Part shown: one piece after another, positions 57,201-64,000 of the stretch | Layout of the letters: every line of letters starts with the position of its first letter | Position numbering within the stretch: position 1 is the stretch's first letter | Assembly (NCBI RefSeq): GCF_014839805.1 | Contig: NC_051135.1 | Location: 15,131,291-15,195,290 of the forward strand | DNA: 64,000 bases | Origin: Manduca sexta | Lineage: Eukaryota > Arthropoda > Insecta > Lepidoptera > Sphingidae | Reading direction: 5' to 3' | Program-made: the position numbers and the translations under genes | Notes under the pieces: model-generated | Databases searched by the model: none | What the model was told of the DNA's origin: nothing | The model's input: only the letters and a program-made list of their open reading frames with translations

Positions 57201-58707
57201 AAGAAGTTAGCGGTTGAAAGAGATTTCACCTGAAGGAAAAGAATTAATTGCATTAATCTCGGGATTAAGTTTTTTTTTATTGTATGTGAAAAAAAATATG
57301 TAGTTTTGTGTAGAAAGATCAGATATAATAGTCTACTACTGAAATTCTTCCGCAGGCGCTCTGTTATTAACGGCATAAATTTCTTCACCACTTCCAAAGC
57401 ATCAGCATGCCTGTCCTTATCGCGCGAACAAGAACTTGGGACTCTCCGAGCAAAGAGAAGGATGCCAGAGGCCAGTGCGAAGGGAATAGCGCAGGCCACG
57501 ATGAGCAGCCTCCAGGGACGGTAGTAGATGTCCAGGAAACTTATGGGAAAACGCGAACTCTTGAGGAGGAATATTCAACCAGATACACCTGGAAGGATTG
57601 AAGAAAATTTGTATTACTATAGTGGAATTACAAGCCAGTGCCTCGCTTGATTGTAATCGCAACGATAGCATATAAACGGTAGTAACATCGTAAGGCTACG
57701 TTGGTTCTCGTGCGACACGAGATATTAAGACTCACAATAACCAATAATTTTACTGGGTATATTTTCCTCTCTAAACTGAACACATACAAATCTGCATATT
57801 GCTTCTCATACAATTTTATTTTACAATCTGACTCACGATACGAGAGACAGTTTATAGCTGTAGCCTAACGAGGTAGTCCCTTTAGGCTTTAATTAGGTAA
57901 AATATTTTTCCTAAATACTTACAAGGCAATATGACAGTCCCGATGCCCACAAAGGGAAGACCCGAAGGCGACCATCTTGTCCCTGTGTCGGAGATTGTTG
58001 AACTCTCCCAGATATGTGTACACCACGGCCGATGAGCCAGCCATGCTGAAAAGATGTGATAAAAACATATAGTGGCATAGGAAAAGTACACTAAATTCGA
58101 CAAAGTATACTGAATCTTAGTTAATTCAATAAAAAATTATAATGGTATAATTTTTTGAATAATATGGTACACAGAATGGCTGTCCACATTATTTTTCAAG
58201 CCTAATATGTCTGGTTAGTATCATTCTTTATAATTCATTGCTTTATCGCTATCAATATATAAATAAAAAGACATGACATTGTTTCGCCTGATATAAAACA
58301 TAAAGCAATTTGTGCAGACGTCCGCTATCATAAACTAATATTACAAGAAGGGATAAGAAATTTCATTTAATTTGAAAAAAAAACATTTTTTAATTGATCC
58401 CTTATAGCATTTGTTTTCATTTAACGGCAATCTACTGGTGCATTACATCATGATTATTCTGAATTTGTGGCTGATTGTTCTATCAACTTCAGATTCTATT
58501 GGATCGTTTGCAGAAACAACTTTTTTTATAAAAACTATACTTACAATATAGCCGAAATAAACTGCAAGACACCAAAGGAAATGATGTCAGGCGAGAAGCT
58601 GGCGAATACAGAGAACACAGCTGATATGATCATGGAGAACAACATCACCGGCCTGCGACCCTGCGTGTCAGCCAGCCAGCCCCAGAAATATGACGTCAGA
58701 ATTATAG
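48237..58707 (-). CDS. SV2-like MFS transporter, paralogue 1, eight 3' exons
   Basis: Exons: 58707-58545, 58045-57923, 57588-57340, 57229-57068, 49899-49776, 49481-49198, 48875-48748, 48340-48237 (TGA at 48239-48237). Exon a has MFS motif A (WGWLADTQGRRPV); exon b helices 4-5 (SSAVVYTYLGEF, VGIGTVILP); exon c DIYYRPWRLLIVACAIPFAL; exon d CFVQFGIFAT. Exons e-f hold the extracellular Cys-bearing loop (ICDVLDASKAAA, VICDDT) and helices of the C-terminal half (GFLVDFVGKKLILL). Exons g-h hold the last helices and a cytosolic tail (LTLPAKKTIQPSK). Exons b, c and d carry at least six one-base indels, whereas a and e-h carry none. The 5' exons (ATG, helices 1-2) are missing at gap 58799. A BEL element occupies the intron between d and e. 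Confidence 0.8.
48455..48535 (+). repeat. Dispersed repeat family E copy
   Basis: 'cgtgactatgaagactgcaa', 'agtcttcgaaacgtcgagag', then A-rich end. Confidence 0.4.
49035..49165 (-). repeat. SINE family D head fragment
   Basis: Minus-strand tRNA-like head ('gggtttcgaacacgggacct', 'caatacaactacgccgccga') in the intron between SV2-like exons f and g; A and B boxes recognisable. Confidence 0.65.
49552..49640 (+). repeat. SINE family A, 5' fragment
   Basis: 'cgtacacaaggtgttaaaac', 'ccacgtaagtgtgtcgcgtt', 'ccgggatcagcc', then breaks off. Confidence 0.65.
49940..50340 (+). repeat. BEL 5' LTR
   Basis: TG...ACA, 401 bp, preceded by ATAAT. Contains a (TA)n run and a G-rich block 'ggtgggggtaaaag'. Confidence 0.85.
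50920..51000 (+). other. tRNA-like sequence in the BEL leader
   Basis: An A-box-like TCTAGCGGTTGG and, about 47 nt later, a B-box-like GGTTCAAATCC in the 5' leader between PBS and gag. A weak cloverleaf seems possible. It may be an old SINE head or chance. Confidence 0.4.
51113..52711 (+). pseudogene. BEL gag and start of protease, frameshifted
   Basis: ATG 51113 (MPPKNQLRLLKVKYDTALL), stop at 51394. The same domain continues in another frame from about 51410 to 51831 (LVGKDPKLSDTEKLYYLLGS, a DUF1759-type capsid), then from 51935 to 52711 with zinc knuckles CKLCKQGSHHLSKC and CFRCLGKHSIDQC and the protease start ALLDGGSQTTFIT. Three or more frame breaks. Confidence 0.8.
52708..54398 (+). pseudogene. 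BEL protease end and reverse transcriptase, frameshifted
   Basis: 52708-53232 continues the DUF1758-type peptidase region (PVDILIGADLMGEI). 53282-53671 is the RT start (GYVIPHHGIFK, IRVVFDASCKT, VFTTDIKMMFRQI). The catalytic box reads Y-M-D-D-I-L at about 53830. 53832-54398 includes WVSNNKRLLDD, ILGVEWDPNRD and ARTFDPLGWIAPV, hallmarks of Pao/BEL RT. A gap of about 160 nt in the palm is out of frame. Confidence 0.8.
54338..56212 (+). pseudogene. BEL RNase H and integrase, frameshifted
   Basis: RNase H: TWFSDASESGYSAVVYL, IPKLELLGA, FCWSDSTIVLSWL, MNPADVASRG. Integrase zinc region at 55062-55415 (DHAHRVYCHVGATALQAILQ), core partly readable in shifted frames at 55430-55780, then 55787-56194 with VEAVLNSRPLCPLS (catalytic Glu region) and the C-terminal VGDLVLIKEENVPVLKWKRG. 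Domain order is as in other BEL elements. Confidence 0.8.
56446..56838 (+). repeat. BEL 3' LTR
   Basis: Pairs with 49940-50340. The first two bases differ (GA rather than TG). It is followed by the TSD ATAAT. Confidence 0.85.
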
Positions 58708-58798
58708 CTGGAAAACATACAATATAAATTAGTACCTTGAGATTTAGTAATGGATGTTTAAGGTATTGTTTTATTCCAGTTAATGAGGAAAATATCAA

Positions 58799-59298
58799 NN
58801 NNNNNNNNNNNNNNNNNNNNNNNNNNNNNNNNNNNNNNNNNNNNNNNNNNNNNNNNNNNNNNNNNNNNNNNNNNNNNNNNNNNNNNNNNNNNNNNNNNNN
58901 NNNNNNNNNNNNNNNNNNNNNNNNNNNNNNNNNNNNNNNNNNNNNNNNNNNNNNNNNNNNNNNNNNNNNNNNNNNNNNNNNNNNNNNNNNNNNNNNNNNN
59001 NNNNNNNNNNNNNNNNNNNNNNNNNNNNNNNNNNNNNNNNNNNNNNNNNNNNNNNNNNNNNNNNNNNNNNNNNNNNNNNNNNNNNNNNNNNNNNNNNNNN
59101 NNNNNNNNNNNNNNNNNNNNNNNNNNNNNNNNNNNNNNNNNNNNNNNNNNNNNNNNNNNNNNNNNNNNNNNNNNNNNNNNNNNNNNNNNNNNNNNNNNNN
59201 NNNNNNNNNNNNNNNNNNNNNNNNNNNNNNNNNNNNNNNNNNNNNNNNNNNNNNNNNNNNNNNNNNNNNNNNNNNNNNNNNNNNNNNNNNNNNNNNNN
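58799..59298. other. Assembly gap (500 N)
   Basis: Exactly 500 N. It separates the 5' exons of SV2-like gene 1 (left side, minus strand) from the 3' exons of the zinc-finger gene (right side, minus strand); both gene ends are missing. Confidence 0.95.
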
Positions 59299-59502
59299 AT
59301 ATTTGATGCGACATTGCATGCTCTTACAAAATTTTACAGGATACATTCAAACACTGTATGGTCTACATGCAAAAACTATACGAACGACTCTTTTTCGGTC
59401 TTAAATGGGCCATTTCAACCACCTTCTAACTTCCTTTCCCTACAACAAACTACAACACCCCAGGTCATGGCATGTCTTGTGCAGTAAGTAAATGATACTC
59501 AC

Positions 59503-62500
59503 TTTTGGTTGCATGATGAGCATATAAATGTGTGCATGGCCGCCACGTGTTGTTTCAGCGCTGACAATTTAGAACATAATTTGAAACAATATTCACATCT
59601 GAAACAAAATTATTTTTTTGATATATTTTTATACTAGAACTGATTAAAAGACTAACTTAATATTGTGGTCCAAAGTAAGACGTTACGCTCCGTGAGAGTC
59701 GCACAAATAATGCCGGCCCGTCTCAACGGAAGTACACTGGATGACCTCGCATCAACAAGTTCCTAATTTTATAACCATATGTGACGCAGTCAAGATGTAC
59801 TCCACTTAGCTATACTAAAAGGACAACTATTATGTTGAAATGCGATCACTGTACCAGTGGCGGAGGGTCCATAACCCGATTCATGCCGGCTTCGCTTTCG
59901 TAATATGTAAAATTGAATTACTAGATCGATTTGCAAACTTCATTCATGCATATTAGTATCATGTATATGTTGAGACGTATTCCCTTTCGGAATGTATCAC
60001 CCTTCGCCACTGCACAATACACATTTATTTGGTGTTTTATTTTACTAACTAGCTCTGTTTCGCGCCTTCGCGTTAATTTAATATTTTCGTGTATAGATTT
60101 GAAGTCCTAAATATCAGTTTAAACACAGGATTTATAAAGATTACGAAATATATCTATATTAATACGATAAAAATTTGCGGCGACAGCTTTGAGGGCAGAA
60201 CAACGGATTGCCGAGACAGGTCGCAAGTTCGAATCCCGATCCGGTGGAGCACGCACCTCTGACTTTTAAATTACATACATACATACATAACATCACGCAT
60301 TTATCCCCGAAGGGGTATGCAGAGGCGCAACTAGGGCATCCACTTTTCGCCAAGTATGTTCCGTCCCATGATGTGATAGGGGCGAGCCTATTAAGCCATC
60401 GGGCACAAATTCCAGACTCCGGGCTGATACTGAGCAGAAAACCCAAATATCACTGCACGACCCGGGATTCGAACCCAGGACCTCAGAGCGCTATTGTACC
60501 GGACATGCAATACAACTACGCCACCGAGGCAGTCGCACCGACTTTTAAATTACGTGTATATTGTCAGAGTTCTGCCTGAGTCTAGAATTTGTGCCTTATA
60601 TCGCGATAAGATCGCGCTTTATCACATTAAGACAAATTTAATGTACTAGTTACTACTTACACCTTTGCCTACCCATTCAGGGACAAAAGGTGCGAATTAA
60701 TATTTTACTATAAAAAGAAGTTAACATTTTAAGTTTGTTTGAAGAGGTTAATTTCTAGCACTTCTAAACTGCTTCTAAAAAAACATTAGCTATAAATTGT
60801 TATGATTTAATTACTTATATATCATAAAGTCACTTCCTCACGGGCAACGCCGCGAGAAAAAACTTACGATTTGCAACTTATTTACTTGACACTAAACACT
60901 CACTGTAACTGTGTGAAATACTGCAAGTGGTGAGTTATGTGAGGTCAGATATCAGACACCACGTCGTAACTCACATTCCAGAACACATTCGCTCAGTTCA
61001 TAAAGTGATATTCTTTACATAGCAAAATAAACATTTAACTATCTATGCAAAAACCAATACGATTTGGTATTTGTAAATATTTTCACTAAATCAACAAAAC
61101 AAAAGATGGTTCAGCTGTTTAGATTACCAATAAAATAGACTCTATGTCGTAGAGTTTAAAGACACTTAAGAGATAAAATATTTACTTATGCTGATTCTAT
61201 TAAAATCATATTTCCTTAGGATTGATCAACTAATGCACAGCTTTTTACAGTTAAGCCATAACTGTAATTTATATGTATCTGAGAGTAGCTTGATTCTGAT
61301 TGCAACAAAGTTCCTTAATCAGATTTTCTTTGCTTTTTAAGTTTTTCTGCTTCCTGGTAACTAGTCTAGTTATAAACACATCATCATTTTTATTTTTTAA
61401 GTCTACAAAACAAAAATAACTACTATCAATTTTTTTGTTTAGGTAAGACCATAAACTCTGCTAAGTTAGTTTAGCTTAGCACACAAAGCTGAGACATTAT
61501 ACTTTGACTTGTTTGTAGACCATAAACAATGTAAACTAATAATTTAGTTTTCTACATGCAAGCACAAGATAACCAACTTAACTTAGTTGTTAATCAGCAA
61601 CCAGCATGAAAGAATGAAAAATATATGGGTTGTAGCCTTCCTACAATTGTGAATGTATTGTGTTTGAGAATGACATATCCTAGCAATAGACTTATTTTTA
61701 GAATATTTCAATCCAAATTTTATTGTTTATCTTTTTTGTTGTCTTTATTTAGGAGTTTGGTTGTATTTTCACGACTGTGTTGCTCTGTATGTTCGCTTAT
61801 GGTGGTCACTCTCTTTTCACAATGTCAGAATATTATTTTATTAATACCTTAACCCTTTCCTATGAGGGATTCAGGAGGAACCGACAAAAAACTATTTATG
61901 ATGCCTACATATACAATTAAATTAGCTTAGCTTCTTAACCATGGACCCTGTTCATATGTATTTTATTGTGAAAACAAACAGTTATAGATATTGTTCATCA
62001 ATATTCCATAATTTCATGAAAATTATTGTCTATTTCAGATTTACTTTCTAATTGGATATCTTTGGATATTTAACCAGACACCTTAATATACCCGTTATAA
62101 AATTTTTGTTGTATGCAAAACTAACCAACTCATTAGTAACACTAATACTTTAATTTAAACACCAACTAGACTATGATGTAGTATAATATTTTGTTGCAGT
62201 TTTTTTACAAAACACATTCAATTATTTAAAACAAAAATCACACATAGTTAGATAATGAAAAGTCAATAAAATTAAACTATTCATCAGATTTTATAGCAGC
62301 TTTTATATTTTAATTTTCTCCTGACATTTTGAAGACTTTCTCATCGCCAAAGCAAACGAACCAAGAAAAGTCTCATCACAAAATTAAAGTGGTGAATCTC
62401 TTCACATGATTAACTATGATAATGGAATTCAATGCCAACCTTGCATCAACTTGGTTTAAAATTGATTATTCATTAATCATTCTTTTATTTCCTAAAATGT

Positions 62501-63218
62501 ATATTACTGCTTATTGATTTATAAAAACTACTACTTACTATGGGACATTGGTAAATTCAGTGAGCTATGGACACCTTAATATAAAAAAAAGAAGAACTAG
62601 TAATATGCAAGTTACTTATAGTATATTTAATTTGCCTTTTCTAAATATATCAACAATAGGTCTGTCAATGATATGGTTGCCAACATACTAACAGCTGTAT
62701 TTATGAATCTGTGATCAACCAAGACAAACCAGACTTATATGAGTTGAGATGCCCTCGATAGGGCTTGCATAAGTTGTCAAGAGCCCTTCAGAGCAGTGTT
62801 GACTAGTTTTGAGAGATCACTTACATTTAGGATACCAGCTCAAGAAGCATCACCCTGTGTGCAAGTTAAATGCAAGATCTATACATGGACACCTTGGCAA
62901 GATTCAGATGATAGAACATGAATAAATGTATACTTACTTGAATCGATCCCTGTTGACATGCTTGATGTAGCAGTGTCCACGGAAACTGGGGTAGCCGGCA
63001 AACTGCTTGCGGCACACCACGCATGTATACACGATGTCCTGCGTGCCCGTCTCGTGCTGGGAGTAGTGGCTGTCGTACTCCTTCTTGGTGTTGAACGTCG
63101 TCTCGCAGATGTGGCAGTAGATGCCGCCGATCAAGTCTATCGTGGTCGGCTTCGGGAGCGTGTACAACTGATTCAGGTCGACCAACTCCTTTGTTGCCAT
63201 TTTATGTGTGGAAGCCAT
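59503..63218 (-). CDS. C2H2 zinc-finger protein, first two coding exons
   Basis: Exon 63218-62938 starts MASTHKMATKELVDLNQLYT; a second Met at residue 7 could also serve. It encodes fingers 1 (YCHICETTFNTKKEYDSHYS, second His after Q) and 2 (TCVVCRKQFAGYPSFRGHCY, second His after IK). A GTAAGT donor leads in phase to exon 59598-59503 with finger 3 (CEYCFKLCSKLSALKQHVAA, then MH) and the first half of finger 4 (FICSSCNQK). More fingers should follow in gap 2. C2H2 proteins usually bind DNA in the nucleus; the target is unknown. No frameshifts. A SINE D copy sits in the intron. Confidence 0.8.
60265..60535 (-). repeat. tRNA-derived SINE family D, full minus copy
   Basis: Reverse complement of 46265-46530, including the (CATA)n tail at its left, 'ttatccccgaaggggtatgc', and the tRNA-like head with both boxes at its right ('gggattcgaacccaggacct'). 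In the zinc-finger intron. A degraded relative follows at 60565-60690. Confidence 0.8.
60700..62937. other. Zinc-finger gene intron
   Basis: AT-rich; no exon or repeat that I can support. Confidence 0.45.
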
Positions 63219-64000
63219 TTTATTCCGCCGCTGCCGATGTCTGGTGCTATGTGTGATCCATGTATACTATTATAATCTATGTCATATGGGAGTGAAATCT
63301 GCTATTGCAAACATGATATTGTTATTTGACTCGCGGCTACATATTTATCTGTAAAAACGACATTTTAATCGCCGGTCGACCTTTGTAACGGCGTTAAATG
63401 CAATAGTTTCGCTCAAAATAAGTCTACTTATACGCGCAAATGCATTATCACATTTATGCAATTTATAGGATTTCAGTGTGCGGCGTCCCCCGTCATCGAC
63501 GTATTCGAGGTTGTTCAGCCATTATCAAAGCATCAGCTTCACAAATAGACACCGTCAAGCACTTGCAATACTCACAATTTTGATTGAAAACATATAGCCA
63601 CACATCGGACAGCGGTCTTGCACTACATTTTACATTACAGCAGCTGAAACAAAAGATGAATTTCAATAAAACTGCAACGCCGGATAACAAACAACGCCAA
63701 GAAAACGTGTGGTTTTGATTTTTCAGATTTTCCTTACGTTCCATATCACTCGTCTTTTTAGGCTGGTATTTATAGCTTAATAAAGAGAGAGCTTCATGTG
63801 TTTAATAATAAAAAACGAGACAAAAATAAAGACCGACTTGCGTTGACATTCAGAGGTATGGGACGCGAGAGTAAAATAATCAATGATAATTATTTCGATA
63901 CACGCTCAAATAATGTAATATTTAATGTATAAAACGAAAGTGTAATTTTAGGAATTTGTAAAGAATACATTATTTATTACGTAAATAATTCAACAATAAA
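63219..64000. other. 5' flank of the zinc-finger gene
   Basis: Presumed 5' UTR and promoter of the minus-strand gene. The 83-residue minus frame at 63493-63744 (MERKENLKNQ...) has no recognisable domain and I do not call it a gene. No TATA box evident. Confidence 0.4.

Noticed and set aside
59680..59760. Possible SINE family A fragment on the minus strand
   Set aside because: Only one short word ('aatgccggcccgt') is shared; too little for a call.
62958..63275. 105-residue plus frame
   Set aside because: Antisense shadow of the zinc-finger exon.
63493..63744. 83-residue minus frame
   Set aside because: No domain or splice support; kept only as part of the 5' flank.

Overview
The window is nuclear DNA of an insect, most likely a moth or butterfly (Lepidoptera). 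The evidence is short spliced exons in long AT-rich introns with canonical GT/AG borders, tRNA-derived SINEs, a maT-type (DD37D) mariner, Pao/BEL and Gypsy LTR elements and an R1-clade non-LTR element. It holds parts of six host genes, one tRNA and a dense, partly nested set of mobile elements. Two runs of exactly 500 N (36541-37040, 58799-59298) are scaffold gaps of arbitrary length.

Layout. 1-6043: intron or intergenic DNA with SINE fragments. 6044-10765 (+): last five visible exons of an atypical extended short-chain dehydrogenase/reductase, with an antisense tRNA-Ile(AAT) in one intron. 10766-16990: AT-rich non-coding DNA with a cluster of ATCGAT motifs and a 1.17-kb foldback element. 16999-35954 (-): a 14-exon BTB-BACK gene resembling BTBD17. 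Its introns contain an R1-clade retrotransposon (17535-22264) inserted into an older SINE with a 13-bp target duplication, a Gypsy element (23956-29069) next to TA microsatellites, and two MITEs. 36203 onward (+): first exon of a membrane-anchored protein resembling glucosidase II beta, divergent from the BTB gene and cut by gap 1. 37094-40271 (-): first coding exons of an SV2-like MFS transporter. 44146-45462: maT transposon. 48237-58707 (-): eight 3' exons of a second SV2-like transporter, with a complete Pao/BEL element (49940-56838, TSD ATAAT) in an intron. 59503-63218 (-): first two coding exons of a C2H2 zinc-finger gene that runs into gap 2.

The host genes show no sign of acting as one pathway; they are neighbours. 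The two MFS genes are tandem paralogues with matching exon borders, and the missing half of each lies at or beyond a gap.

A recurring oddity is single-base indels inside otherwise well-conserved exons of four host genes and throughout the retroelements, often in homopolymers. I read most of these as consensus errors in the assembly rather than gene death, but this needs read-level support. I found no convincing new biological system. The best leads are the non-LTR element with a CTGC-word 5' array and a 3' hairpin, the foldback element, and the MITE carrying three TCTCGCGAGA palindromes.
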